Assembly (NCBI GenBank): GCA_033065855.1
Contig: JAVXUO010002075.1
Location: forward strand, 112,018-176,017
DNA: 64,000 nt
Source: Escallonia rubra
Taxonomy: Eukaryota > Streptophyta > Magnoliopsida > Escalloniales > Escalloniaceae
Direction of reading: 5' to 3'
The translations under genes and the position numbers were made by a program. Under the pieces are notes generated by a model. It had not been told where the DNA came from. It made no database searches and worked only from the letters and a program-made list of their open reading frames with translations. Positions 25,607-37,008 of this stretch are shown here, one piece after another; position 1 is the stretch's first letter, and every line of letters starts with the position of its first letter.

Positions 25607-25893
25607 CTGACGGGACAGGCCCTGACAGGTGTCAGACTAGGGGCCGTCCGCCATACTGTATGGCGGACGACTTTTTGCTGTCTCCCATCAGGACATTAAT
25701 GCCCTCCGCGCTACTGTGTAGCGGACAGGCGCGGAGGGGCAATTTGGTAAAAAAACCTGTCCGCCATACTGTATGGCGGACGTCTGACAGGTTTTGAAAA
25801 AGACGCGATCTGGACCGTCCATCTTTCGGGATGGACGGTCAGATCGCGTTTGCAACTTCTCCTATTTTGCCCACGCTCTCAACGGATCAGCTC

Positions 25894-25895
<2 letters not shown>
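25607..25895 (-). repeat. E1 right terminal inverted repeat
   Basis: Inverted copy of 14191-14479 with two differences seen. Adjacent on the inner side are two further palindromes, GTCCGCAATAC..GTACCGCGGA and GTCCGCTAAAC..TATAGCGGAC (about 25504-25558). Confidence 0.93.

Positions 25896-25942
<47 letters not shown>
25896..25942. repeat. (TA)n microsatellite flanking E1
   Basis: A pure AT/TA run of 47 bases directly after the E1 terminus. A shorter run (about 14169-14190) abuts the other terminus. Confidence 0.95.
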
Positions 25943-25946
<4 letters not shown>

Positions 25947-26266
25947 AATTCAAATTTGTAGCATACGCATCAACATACAAATATGAAATACAAAATTCAA
26001 AAGGATTGAGTTTTTGAAAAATATTCAATTTAGTTTAAGTATATTACATTTCTCAAAAAAGGCTATAGAAAACTTTGTTCTATGCAAGTTGTTTTCTTTA
26101 ATCGAATGTGATGGAGAATATGTAATAACTCTGAGGTAGTTTAGTTTTAACATGAATGGAGGCACTAAGGTTTGATAGGAATTTTTTTCAATAATTACAA
26201 AGCATACAGGAGTTCAATGATGATTTTATAATATTTTTATATGATTTTTTCTACTTTTTTTTTAAT

Positions 26267-26540
26267 AAGAGTCAAAACAACTCTTTACTCTAACAAAAGA
26301 ATATATTCTAATAAAGATATTTTCACGAAAGAGACTTGATATCATATGAGAAGTTAAAAATACCCTTATTTTTTTAATAACACTCTTATTAAAAATAGAT
26401 ATTTGATGGAAAAAAAAGTTTTAAGTTAAAAGTCAAAACAATCATTAATCTAACAAAAACATATATCCCAATAACGGTATTTTGAGGAAAGAGATTTGAT
26501 ACCCAATGAAAAGTCAAAAACACCCTTATTAGTAAAAAAA
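26267..26540. repeat. Diverged tandem duplication of about 150 bp
   Basis: Two units (about 26267-26395 and 26424-26540) share 'agtcaaaacaa', 'ctaacaaaa', 'atatat', 'cgaaagagacttgata'/'ggaaagagatttgata' and 'aaaaacacccttatt' in the same order. Confidence 0.65.
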
Positions 26541-26869
26541 CACCCCTAATCACCACTTATCTTGCTTAAAGACTTCAATTATAAATGGCATCTTAAGGAA
26601 AAAAAAGATTAGCCATTTAGCCCCATTCGTGTTTTTATATATGTATAGATATAGATATAGATTAGTGCATGCTATTTTGGAAGCTGCAAAATGGAGTATG
26701 TATATTGTTTTATTCAATAAATTAAACACAATGTTTTTAATAGCAAAATGAAAATTCGGTTATCACATTCCCAAACATGTTTTTCGGTTTGAAGAGAATA
26801 TGAAGAAAAAGAAATTACTGTTTTGTGATTTAGAAGGTTGACAAAAAGGTTGTATTAAGTTGTAGAGAG

Positions 26870-28026
26870 CAATATATACTGCCTTAAATCGGTTACTTAT
26901 GTATTTTCGAGGAACCCTAGACTATTGTTTGATGTATCGAGGTTATCCAAATGTAATTGAGGGGTATATTGATGCAAATTGGATAACTGATAACATAGAT
27001 GTGAAGTCGACTACAGGATTTATATTTATGCTTGGAGGAGCAGTTATATCTTGGGGTTCTAAGAAACAAACTCTCATATCTAGAAGTACAATGGAAGCAG
27101 AGTTGATAGCGTTGGACACAACTTGTATAGAGGCAGAATAGTTAAGAAATTTTATGCTTGATATGCCTCTTGTTACAAAGCCTTTACCGGCTATACATGT
27201 TCATTGTGATAGTAAGGCTACAATAGCCCTTAAAATCAAACTCATACGAATAAGAAGTTGAATAGACACATAAAAGTGAGATACAAGTCCATTAAAGGAC
27301 TATTAAACAAAAATATTGTGTCACTCAATTTTGTGAAATCGGAAAAGGACTTGGCTGATAATTTAACCAAGGCTTTACCCAAAAAGGGTGTACATGAATC
27401 ATCGAGGGGAATGGGGCTAAGCCTACAAGGGAGTCACCTACGGGAGTAACCCAACCTTTGTGATCGGAGATCCCGTGAATAAGGTTCAATGGGTAGAAAC
27501 AACCCGCACAGAGTGAACTCATTAAAAGCATTACCCTATATATAGGAGAGTATCTCCTCCCCATTCCAGTGATGATGGTAATGCTTATGTGTGACATTCA
27601 GGATGAGTATTTATCCTTAATGAGACCAAGTCGGAAATTTTCGCAAGGTACGAGGTCACCCGTACACTTGGAGGTCTCACCTAAGTGGGAGTCGTCGTGA
27701 GGCCGCGACTGTGGGATTGGGCTCTTCCTTAAAACCTCCCATGAGAATCAAGATTGGGGCGCATGGCCATTAATAGCGCCAACCCGCCAGAACCACGTCC
27801 TATATCAGATACAGTGTGTGTATCAATTGAAGTTTGGCCAAAGGGACCTAATTCAAGGTGTAAGATTCCATTAGCGTTCCCTCAAATGAAAATTGATACA
27901 CTAAGTGTAGGTTCAAGTCCTGAAGACACCTACACCCACTGCATTGTATTATGTTGCCCACTTATATTGAATATTTATTTTTATTATTTTTATTGATTTT
28001 ATGTAGTTTTAAAACTTGTGGGGAAT
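26870..28026 (+). pseudogene. Copia retrotransposon end: RNase H domain and 3' untranslated region
   Basis: From about 26870 the frame encodes the Ty1/copia RNase H region. Landmarks are '[22 protein letters not shown]', '[23 protein letters not shown]', an 'IHVHCDSKATIAL' block, then 'HIKVRYKSIKGLL' and 'DLADNLTKALPKK', typical of the C-terminus of copia Pol. A TAG at 27139-27141 replaces the expected Trp after EAE, and a frameshift follows near 27240. Upstream integrase and reverse transcriptase are absent. The rest to 28026 is non-coding and ends in a purine-rich 'gtggggaat' tract next to the LTR. Confidence 0.85.
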
Positions 28027-28269
28027 TGTTGGAAGTTTTAAAACTACCATTTATTTGAATTTAAATTGAAGGGTTGTAACCCTTTATTTTGGTGTTAAGA
28101 GTTGTGACTCTTATTTAGTATTTTTCTCTCCCTATATATGAAGGGATTGTAGTAAAAAATAATACTTACTTACAAAACTATCATATTGAGATTTCTACTT
28201 TACTATATACTTTGTGATATCTTTTTCGTGGGCAATTGATCGGAAGGGTTCGAAAGTCTTCCTGTTGTC
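28027..28269 (+). repeat. Copia LTR (about 243 bp)
   Basis: Starts TGTTGGAAGTTTTAAAAC immediately after a polypurine-like tract. It has a TATA-like 'ccctatatatgaaggg' (about 28131) and ends before a sequence resembling a tRNA-Met primer site, TGCTATCAGAGG, at about 28270. The right border is judged from that primer site and lacks a clear CA end. Confidence 0.55.
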
Positions 28270-28446
28270 GTGCTATCAGAGGAGACGCCGCTGTGAGCCT
28301 TTGGGTTAAATCTTGGATCAATGTTCCTCGTTAGAACCTGCACGAAGGGAGACAACATCGATTTTAAGACAGCGAATTTCATTCGCGTCTCTCACAGGCC
28401 ATCGGTTCTTTCACTTTAATTACTTATCTATTTTCAATATATATAT
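28270..28446 (+). other. Putative copia primer site and leader, cut by E2
   Basis: TGCTATCAGAGG resembles the common plant primer-binding site TGGTATCAGAGC. The leader sequence runs to the E2 insertion at 28447. The arrangement of Pol end, LTR, then primer site means a second internal region once followed the LTR. Confidence 0.4.
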
Positions 28447-28474
28447 CCCCATCGACCGGTGGGAAAAATCTTAT

Positions 28475-29300
28475 TTTCCCACCGAACCGCTGCAAAGAGC
28501 AACGGTTGCATTAAATAAGAAAAACCCAACCGTAACACTTTGTTGCGGTTGGGAATTATTTCCTCTTTTGGCCAACCGCAACAAAGTGTTGCGGTTGTTC
28601 CTCTACCCCAAAAGTCCACAATTGTGGCTTCTCCCCCCCCCCCAAAGTCAAAAAAGGTGGCTGCCCTTCTTCTTTCCCTTTTTTTTTCTTTCTTTCTTCG
28701 TAAGATTTTTCTTTCTCTCTTCTTTCCTTTTTTTTTCTTTCTCTCTTATTTCCCTTTTTTTTTCTTTCTTTCTTCTTTCCTTTTTTCTTTATTGTCTTTT
28801 CACTCCGGGCCCCACCCTCCCCAAACCGCAACAAGAAGTTGCGGTTCACTTTTTTTTCAATTGCAATTTTTCTTTCTTTCTTTCTTTCTTCTTTCCTTTT
28901 TTTTTCTTTCCTTTTTCTTTCTTTCTTCTTTCCTTTCTTTTTCTTTCCTTCTTCTTTCCCCAACCGCAACAAAGAGTTGCGTTTGGCAATGAGTATGTCC
29001 TTCCCCCGTGGCCCCCACCCCCCTCCCCCCTCCCCCCGTGGCCCCCACCCCCACCCAAAAATTAACCCAACCGCAACAAAGAGTTGCGGTTGGCAATGAG
29101 TGTGACCTTCCCCTGTGGCCCCCACCCCCTCCCCCTCCCCCCGTGGCCCCTACCCCTACCCAAAAATTAAGCCATACCGCAACAAAGAGTTGCGGTTGGC
29201 ATCTCTGTCCTTTCCCCACCCGTGGCCCCCACCCCTCCCCCCGTGGCCCCCACCCCCACACATAAATTAAGCCCAACCGCAACAAAGAGTTGCGGTTGGC
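28475..29300. repeat. E2 left-arm hairpin cluster and low-complexity tracts
   Basis: Seven hairpins of the type CAACCGCAAC, 5 nt, GTTGCGGTTG begin near 28527, 28572, 28822, 28962, 29069, 29175 and 29276, and a related one (GAACCGCTGC..GCAACGGTTG) begins near 28484. Between them lie a CTTT-rich polypyrimidine tract (about 28660-28960) and C-rich runs (about 28995-29270). Frames through these tracts give Phe/Ser- or Pro-rich peptides that are by-products of the repeats. Confidence 0.9.
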
Positions 29301-29780
29301 ATCTTCATTGTTCCATCCGTGACCCACCCCCCTTGCCCCCCACCCCGTGGCCCCCACCCCTATGTCCTTTCCCCCACCCGTGAAGCCCTCTTCCCCCACC
29401 CGTGAAGCCCCCTTCCCCCACGTGTCATTACCATCCTACCCCCCACCCCCACGTGTCATTCCCCCCTCCCCCTCCCTGCTGTTCACTCACGGTCTTTCTT
29501 CTCTTCCTCTCTCACTTTTCTCTCTATAAAATCCCTCATCCCCGAATCATTTCTTCCACTCTCCTCATTCTCCCTATCTCACCTACATACAAACAAAAAA
29601 AAATTATGCTAGAAGATTGATGGATAACCGCTAGAAGATCGGTGGATTTTTCTTTAAATATATCAAGTTAAAACAAGTAAGTATTTTTCAATTTGTTCTT
29701 ACCAATCGATTGTTTAAATTGTGTTACGCTTAAATTGTTCTTACCACAGTATAATATTCGTGTTTAGGGCGTCAAAATTA
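29301..29780. other. E2 left arm: C-rich then AT-rich segment
   Basis: C-rich sequence to about 29500, then a pyrimidine-rich leader-like stretch, and a donor-like 'aacaag/gtaagta'-style site near 29677. The inverted counterpart lies at about 45400-45840. No gene seen. Confidence 0.5.
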
Positions 29781-32335
29781 CGTTTTTACAAATCGGGGTA
29801 TTACACTCGAAAGATTCCACAATAGCGATTTTTTAGGGCGTTAAAATGACAGTTTTTTCATGAATTTATAAAAAATAGCTAGAGCATGATTTTGTCAAAG
29901 TACAAAAAAAAGACCCTAAGTATTTTCAAAAGATCTGTATCAGGTAAAAATTTCAGATTTTTCCAAAGACTGTAAAGGGGCTAGCTGATACGGGGAACCG
30001 TGTAACTTCGCAGTCTAATTTAAAATACCAAGCTAGCGCGATTTCGCGCGAAACTTTTATGAGAACCCTAGGATGTTGGGAAGTTCCATTCCCCAGGAAT
30101 TCGGGCCATTCCGAAGCCGTTAGCTATTTTTTTGGCCGAACGGGCCTTTAAGCGCTCGATCCGGACACCGGTTCGCGATTTTTGCGCGAAAGATCCGTAA
30201 AATACTTTTTAGATCAAGAATGAACTCAGGAAGCGTAAAATAGCATTTTAAGGCACTTTTGAGATTTTTCCTGATGCCAGGGGCATTTTGGTAATTTGCC
30301 ACCCCGCGAGGGGTGTTTTGGTAATTTTCCCGCGCCAAGTTTTCCAAACGACTTTTTAGTCCAGAAATGTAAGTAAACCACCTGAAATGTTGTTTTGAAG
30401 CTGGTTCGGGGGCGTAATTGTCGCCAAAGGTAACCCCCAGGGGCATTACACTCGAAAGATTCCACAATAGCGATTTTTTAGGACGTTAAAATGAAAGTTT
30501 TTTCAAAAATTTATAAAAAATAGCTAGAGCATGATTTTGAAAAAAAAAAAAAAAGAGACCCTAGGTAGTTTTAAAATACCAATATCAGATAAAAAGATCA
30601 GATTTTTCCAAAGACTGTAAAGGGGCTAATTGATACGGAGAACCTTGTAACTTCGCAGTCTAATTTAAAATACTAAGCTACCGCGATATCGCGCAAAACC
30701 TTCATGAGAACCCTAGGATGTTGGGAAGTTCCATTCCCCAGTAATTCGGGCCATTCCGAAGCCGTTACCTATTTTTTTGGCAGAACGGGCCTTTAAGCGC
30801 TCGATCCGGACACCGGTTCGCGATTTTTGCGCGAAAGATCCGTAAAATACTTTTTAGATCAAGAATGAACTCAGGAAGCGTAAAATAGCATTTTAAGGCA
30901 CTTTTGAGATTTTTCCTGATGCCAGGGGCATTTTGGTGATTTGCCACCCCGCGAGGGGTGTTTTGGTAATTTTTTCGCGCCAAGTTTTCCAAACGACTTT
31001 TTAGTCCAGAAATGTAAGTAAACCACCTGAATTGTTGTTTTGAAGTTGGTTCGGGGGCGTAATTGTCGCCAAAGGTGAAAACTTAATTAGACAGTTTTTT
31101 CACGAATTTATAAAAAATAGCTAGAGCATGATTTTGCCAAAGTACAAAAAAGAGACCCTAGTTATTTGCAAAAGATCTATATCAGGTAAAAATTTCAGAT
31201 TTTTCCAAAGACTGTAAAGGGGCTAATTGATACGGAGAACCTTGTAACTTCGCAGTCTAATTTAAAATACCAAGCTAGCGCGATTTCGCGCGAAACTTTT
31301 ATGAGAACCCTAGGATGTTGGGAAGTTCCATTCCCCAGGAATTCGGGCCATTCCGAAGCCGTTAGCTATTTTTTTGGCCGAACGGGCCTTTAAGCGCTCG
31401 ATCTGGACACCGATTCGCGATTTTTGCACGAAAGATCCGTAAAATACTTTTTAGATCAAGAATTCACTCAGGAAGCGTAAAATAGCATTTTGAGGCACTT
31501 TTGAGATTTTGCCTGATGCCAGGGGCATTTTGGTAATTTGCCACCCCGCGAGGGGTGTTTTGGTAATTTTCCCGTGCCAAGTTTTCCAAACGACTTTTTA
31601 CACCAGAAATGTAAGGAAAACGCATGAAATGTTGTTTTGAAGCTGGTTCGGGGGCGTAATTGTCGCCAAAGGTAACCCCCAGGGGCATTACACTCGAAAG
31701 ATTCCACAATAGCGATTTTTTAGGGCGTTAAAATGACAGTTTTTTCACGAATTTATAAAAACTAGCTAGAGCATGATTTTGCCAAAGTACAAAAAAGAGA
31801 CCCTAGGTATTTGCAAACGATCTGTATCAGGTAAAAATTTCAGATTTTTCCAAAGACTGTAAAGGGGCTAACTGATACGGGAAACCTTGTAACTTCGCAG
31901 TCTAATTTAAAATATCAAGCTAGCGCGATTTCACGCGAAAAAAGTATGAGAACCCTAGGATGTTGGGAAGTTCCATTCCCCAGTAATTCGGGCCATTCCG
32001 AAGCCGTTAGCTATTTTTTTGGCCGAACGGACTTTTAAGCGCTCGATCCGGACACCGGCTCGTGATTTTTGCGCGAAAAATTTGTAAAATACTTTTTAGA
32101 TCAAGAATGAACTCAGGAAGCGTAAAATAGCATTTTAAGGCACTTTTGAGATTTTTCCTGATGCCAGGGGCATTTTGGTAATTTGTCACCCCGCGAGGGG
32201 TGTTTTGGTAATTTTCCCGCGCCAAGTTTTCCAAACGACTTTTTACACCAGAAATGTAAGGAAAACGCATGAAATGTTGTTTTGAAGCTGGTTCGGGGGC
32301 GTAATTGTGATAGTGAACCCCCAGAGGCATTTCGA
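29781..32335. repeat. E2 left-arm tandem array, about four units of 597/645 bp
   Basis: The marker AGGATGTTGGGAAGTTC occurs at 30070, 30715, 31312 and 31957, giving spacings of 645, 597 and 645. Long units contain a 'taacccccaggggcattacactcgaaag' junction and short units a 'gtgaaaacttaattagacag' junction, so two unit types alternate. Units carry TTTCGCGCGAAA or damaged forms of it. Confidence 0.92.
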
Positions 32336-32651
32336 TAATTTACCGCTCATCGGGGGCTATTTTGCTATGAAGGATCCAGCTTAAAATCCATACCTTAAAA
32401 TAACTTTTAGTTCAGGAAAGGGTGTGAGACACCCGAAAACTTATTTTGTTCCGGATGTTCTGAACCTTGTGACGCACTGGCGATGACTTCCAGGGGGTAT
32501 TTTGCATAAGTAGCGGGTGTTTTGGTAACTTTCCCCCTTTAAAATTTTTCCTGATATATTTGGTATATAATTGACGTAATACATTTAAAAACTTGACTTT
32601 AAAGCGGTTTTGAGGTGTTGGGGGTGTAGGGGCCATCGGGAGGTATATTGC

Positions 32652-32658
32652 TATATAA
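32652..32658 (+). promoter_or_regulatory. Candidate TATA box of the E2 PMD-ULP1 gene
   Basis: TATATAA in 'attgctatataaccacg', about 200 bases before the start codon. E3 has 'attgctcaataaccacg' at the same place, a weakened form. A 5' UTR intron follows (32768-32853). Confidence 0.5.
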
Positions 32659-32857
32659 CCACGTTGGCGCTAAATTCAGTGGGAACTAGCGTAATTAAGC
32701 GTTCGGAGTGGTGGGAAGTGAGGATTTGTTTTAATACATTGAAATAATGACTATTGCTAATGTGTTGGTAAGCTAGGTTAAAGATCCAGTTATAGTTTTG
32801 GAATGTAAATATTATGGACGCTAAGTTGGTTTATAATTATATTTTGTTCTTAGAGGT

Positions 32858-35636
32858 ATGAATTTCAGCCCTGGACCTCATGATACATCAATCCTATACG
32901 ATGACGATGACCACGTCGCGAGGCACGTATTTGACGGTGTCGATAGGGGTGTTTTGGAAACAATTCAAAGCACAAGTCACCTTGAAGAGTGGGTACTAAA
33001 CGAGGAACAAATACAGCTATTACACCGTCAAAATTTAACCCTGTTCACCGATTGCGGGAAATGGTCTCGACACGACGATTGCCTTATATCCGCTCTAGTT
33101 GAACGATGGAGGAGCGAGACGAACTCATTTCACTTCCGGTTTGGTGAAATGACTGTTACGTTAGAGGACGTCGGATATATACTTGGAATCCCATATCACG
33201 GCAGACCCGTTACTCTGAGCGTGCCGTCTGCATCCATAGCGAATATGGCTAGGCAGTATTTTCTGGGAATTCCAAGGGCAGCTCTTACAACAAACGGCGT
33301 CAAGCTTAAATGGCTGAGAGAGCAGTACGGCGTGCTACCGGATGAATACACTCCTCATGATTTCGTGACGTATACGAAGGCATTCCTTCTGTATACTATT
33401 GGAGCTATATTACTTCCGACGCATTCGAAAAACACGGTGCATCCGAAGTATATGGTGTTCTTGGAGGATCTTGAGGAGGTATACTTGTATTCGTGGGGTT
33501 CAGCTGTCCTTGCGCACCTATATCGAGCACTGCATAAGGCTACGAGAAACGGTGCCAAGTCCATTGCCGCCTGCCTGACTCTATTACAGGTATGAGCATT
33601 TATTTTCTTGGTAGGATCCTTAGTCAATATATTCGGGATTAATTACTAATTCCATATAATGTTTGCATTCACAGGTTTGGTCTTACGAGAGGCTACCCAC
33701 GGGTCGTCCACAACCGTTGGTAGATTCCGATGAGACGTGGCCTAGGGTGTGGGCCTGGGGGCCTACGACCAACCGGAGGAGGAGACGGGTAGACCCTCAC
33801 CACCATCTAAAGTTCTATCGGGGGGAACTAGAGATACTATATGCATCCCAGGTGACGTGGCAGCCATATGGCAAGCGGATGCATCTGGTTGGTGAGTGCT
33901 GTTGGCAACTGCCGGTGTCGTACGTGCTAGCAGGTTTGGTTCGGGTGCCGCTCATTCACTTCGAAGAATGTGAGTTTCAGATGCCCGATCGAGCTATGAG
34001 GCAAGCTGGCTGTCCACAAGGGATACCAAAACCCGCTGTAGACATGCGGCCATACAAGGGTGGTCGAGGGCCGAACTTCGAAGTGGCTGATGCCTTGATT
34101 TTGTTGGGTGACGAGGTGCAACAGTGGAATACCTGGCAGGAAACGTATGATAGCCTTATATTGCTGAAGCACGACGACATTAGTGCTGAGGAATACTTAC
34201 AGTGGTTTCTCAGGGTGACGCGGACAAGGGTGAATCGCCCTTCCCAGGTGAAGAAGACATCGTATGCGCCACGTGAGGTCTATGACTAGTTCTGGGCATT
34301 GACCATTGTAAGTCATGCTAGTGTTGTTTGATAATTTATTTGCGCACCTTATCGACCATGCCTGAAATGATTAGCCATATTTTCTATGCATGTTTTTTAG
34401 GTTGACCAGGGCACTGAGGTGTTCAAGCAGCTGGAGTCGTTTGACTGGTTTGTCGCGCAGGCTCCTGACAATCTCAAGAGGTCCATTGAGAGGTACAAGA
34501 CTGAAGTTCAAAACTTTAGTCTTGCGTACCGGGGTTACCAAGGGGAGCCGTCTAGTCGCTTGCCTCCTGACGCGTACGACTATCAGCCCCAGAGTCAGGT
34601 GTGGGAGCCGTCTAGTCGCTTGCCTCCTGACGCGTCTTCATCGCATAGCTATGAATTCTGGGAGCCGTATAGTCGCTTGCCTCCTGACGCATACGACTCT
34701 CAGTGCCAGAGTCAGGTTCCCCAAGTAGGAATCCAGGCCTCGCGCCCAAGCATCCGGTCGGACAAAGGACAAGCGACGAAGCCATTGAGGCCGGACAAGA
34801 TGGGTTGGATCGACCGGCACTACTTCGGGCATGAGTCTGTCAATTCAACAGACTTTCCTCTTGCAACATTCCTAGGTCATGAGGATATCAGGACGTTGGT
34901 GCCGGAGACAGATATTTCAAATTTTGTCATGAACGCTTACATAGATCTGCTCCGGATTAGAGAGCAACATTTTAACCGTTCTGAATATTTGAAGCTTAAC
35001 ATGTATCCCACTCATTTTGTGGAATTAACGGTGAGGGAATTCACAGAATGGAGGCGAGGGGGCGGCAGGGGTAAGTGGAAACCAGGTAGAAACGTGTTAG
35101 GCATGATGAACGCAAACTATCAATGTCACGCTGCTGATGCGAACCTTATCATGATACCTTGTCATCATGCAAACCACTGGTTCCTATTAGTTCTCCATCC
35201 AGCGTTCAGAACGGTTCAAATATACGATAGCCTAAGGGAGGACGAGCCTGGACAGCTGCTGGCACAGATGTACAACGAGTACATCACTTTAGTGGTTAGT
35301 TTTTATTTTTTGACCTTGGCTCATAGTATATTCTTCTTGTTTCATAGGCTTGATTCTCGTTTTTATTGTTGGATGCAGACTACTGTCCTCTCGCTAGCGT
35401 GCGAACGGCCACCGGGGGACCCTTGGACGGTCGTGATGATAAAGGACCGACCAAAGCAATATAACGGTCACGATTGCGGGATTTACGTCCTCAAGTACAT
35501 GGACTACATTGCTCGCTCGGAAGTGCTCAAACACTCCTCGTGGACTAGGAAGGATGCCTTGACGTTTAGGTATAGGATAGCCTGGGAGCTGAAAAAGAAT
35601 GAAGCTAGACGCCTTCATTACCATTATCCTGACTAG
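32858..35636 (+). pseudogene. E2 PMD-ULP1 fusion gene with one nonsense codon
   Basis: Exons 32858-33589, 33675-34307, 34401-35294 and 35379-35636, all GT-AG and in frame with the E3 gene. Exons 1-2 give the plant mobile domain (GPHDTSILYDDDDH, ALVERWRSETNSFHFRFGE, VTLEDVGYILGIPYHG, HLYRALHKATR, VWSYERLPTGRP). Exon 3 has a linker with three copies of a ~21-residue repeat built on PSSRLPPDAYDYQPQSQ, then the start of the protease. The catalytic set is complete: His in NHWFLLVL, Asp in IYDSL, Gln in RPKQYN, Cys in HDCGIYVL. A TAG at 34287-34289 in exon 2 stands where E3 has CAG, so only a mobile-domain fragment would be made. The stop codon lies within the first unit of the following array. Confidence 0.85.
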
Positions 35637-36860
35637 CGTGGCTAAGGTGCAATGATGTTACAAAAAACTTTCCAAAATAGAAATGTACATAATTTTTCGC
35701 ATGCTATGAATTTGGCGCTAAAATGTGCGCGAATATACCTTTCATATGACGCATTCGAAAAAATTTCACGTCTCGCTTTTTGCCGAAATTCATAAAAATG
35801 GGCTAACTAGCGTGCATGAGGTGCAATGAGAGAAAAAAAAGTGACAAAAAAATTATAACTTTTTTCGCAAGCTAAGAATTGGGCCTTAAAGTGTGCGCGA
35901 ATAGGGGCGTCGTAGGAAAACCCAAAAAATAATTTGTCTCATTTTTCGCCGAAATTCATATAAATGGGCTAACTAGCGTGCCTCATGTGCAATGAGCGAA
36001 AAAAAAGTGACAAAAAAAATTACAAGATTTTTCGAAAGTTATGAATTGGCCCCTAAAGTGTGCCCGAATAGGCCCTTCATAGGAAAACCCAAAAAATAAC
36101 GTGTCTCGTTTTTTGCCGAAATACATAAGAATGGGCTAACTAGCGTGCCTCATGTGCAATGAGCGAAAAAAAGTGGACAAAAAAATTACAAGATTTTTCG
36201 AACGTTATGAATTGGCCCCTAAAGTGTGCCCGAATAGGCCCTTCATAGGAAAACCCAAAAAATAACGTGTCTCGTTTTTCGCCGAAATACATAAGAATGG
36301 GCTAACTAGCATGCCTCATGTGCAATGAGCGAAAAAAAAAGTGACAAAAAAAATTACAAGATTTTTCGAACGTTATGAATTGGCCCCTAAAGTGTGCCCG
36401 AATAGGCCCTTCATAGGAAAACCCAAAAAATAACGTGTCTCGTTTTTCACCGAAATACATAAGAATGGGCTAACTAGCGTGCCTCATGTGCAATGAGCGA
36501 AAAAAAAGTGACAAAAAAAATTACAAGATTTTTCGAAAGTTATGAAGTGACCACTAAAGTGTGCCCGAATAGGCCTTTCATAGGAAAACCCAAAAAATAA
36601 CGTGTCTCGTTTTTCGCCGAAATACATAAGAATGGGCTAACTAGCGTGCCTCATGTGCAATGAGCGAAAAAAAAGTGACAAAAAAAATTACAAGATTTAT
36701 ATATATATATGAATTGAGCGCTAAAGTGTGCGTGAATAGGCCCTTCATTGGAAAACCCTGAGATTAACGAGTCTAATTTTTTGAATATGCTCATAAAAAT
36801 GGGCTAACTAGCGTGCCTAAAGTGCAATGAACAAAACAAATTACAAGATTTTTCGGAAGC
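35628..36860. repeat. E2 tandem array between converging genes, about 167-bp units
   Basis: The marker CTAACTAGCGTGC or a close variant occurs near 35802, 35969, 36136, 36302, 36469, 36637 and 36805, with a first diverged copy containing the PMD-ULP1 stop codon. Units contain 'gtgcaatgagcgaaaaaa', 'gtgacaaaaaaaattacaagattttt', 'aagtgtgcccgaataggcccttcatagg' and 'gtgtctcgtttttcgccgaaat'. It lies between the 3' ends of PMD-ULP1 (+) and the transposase (-). Confidence 0.93.
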
Positions 36861-37008
36861 TATGAATTGGGCGCTAAAGTGTGCGCGAATATGCCATTCA
36901 AAAAATATCAATAATCCACAAACCAAATCACAAATTAAAGATTCAACAAACCAAATCACAAATTTAAACATTATAAAAGTTATTCGTTATACAACTGAAA
37001 CATTAACC

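Larger units (their letters stand above)
14191..25895. mobile_element. Giant MULE 'E1' (11.7 kb), with transposase, B3, twin small genes and PMD-ULP1
   Basis: Bounded by 289-bp terminal inverted repeats (14191-14479 and 25607-25895) that differ at two positions by eye, and beginning GGGAGCTGATCC. It lies in a TA microsatellite: the 9 bases on each side read atatatata, consistent with a MULE-type 9-bp target duplication, though (TA)n makes this ambiguous. It carries an intact FAR1-like MULE transposase (+), a B3-domain gene (+), two homologous small genes (- and +) and a PMD-ULP1 gene (-). Short palindromes of the form GTCCGC...GCGGAC recur in the TIRs and internal arrays. TIR near-identity implies recent insertion. 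The family resembles the ULP1-carrying MULEs described as Kaonashi/KI elements. Confidence 0.9.
11197..26661 (-). mobile_element. Probable Helitron, interrupted by giant MULE E1
   Basis: The minus-strand 3' end is clear: hairpin CACGTGC / GCACGTG (11208-11224), then CTCTATA and CTAA ending at 11197, followed by T. It matches the hairpin at 8754-8770. The proposed 5' end is TCTATATCTATATC at 26661, preceded by A. It is inferred from TC, flank and sequence style only. The interior on both sides of E1 shares repeated blocks, for example a 'gtagcatacgcatcaacata' phrase near 13830 and again near 25955, so E1 sits inside one repeat-rich unit. Without E1 the element would be about 3.8 kb. The 3' end is well supported and the right boundary is weak. 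Confidence 0.4.

Noticed and set aside
14160-26660. Single giant Helitron carrying the B3 and ULP1 genes as captured cargo
   Set aside because: The cargo lies within clear 289-bp MULE TIRs, so it belongs to E1. The Helitron is at most the host of the insertion.
28313-29620. Long frames rich in Phe/Ser, Pro or Gly on both strands (also 45525-46834, 52184-52896, 63368-63968)
   Set aside because: They come from polypyrimidine, C-run and hairpin tracts in the MULE arms and encode only low-complexity peptides.
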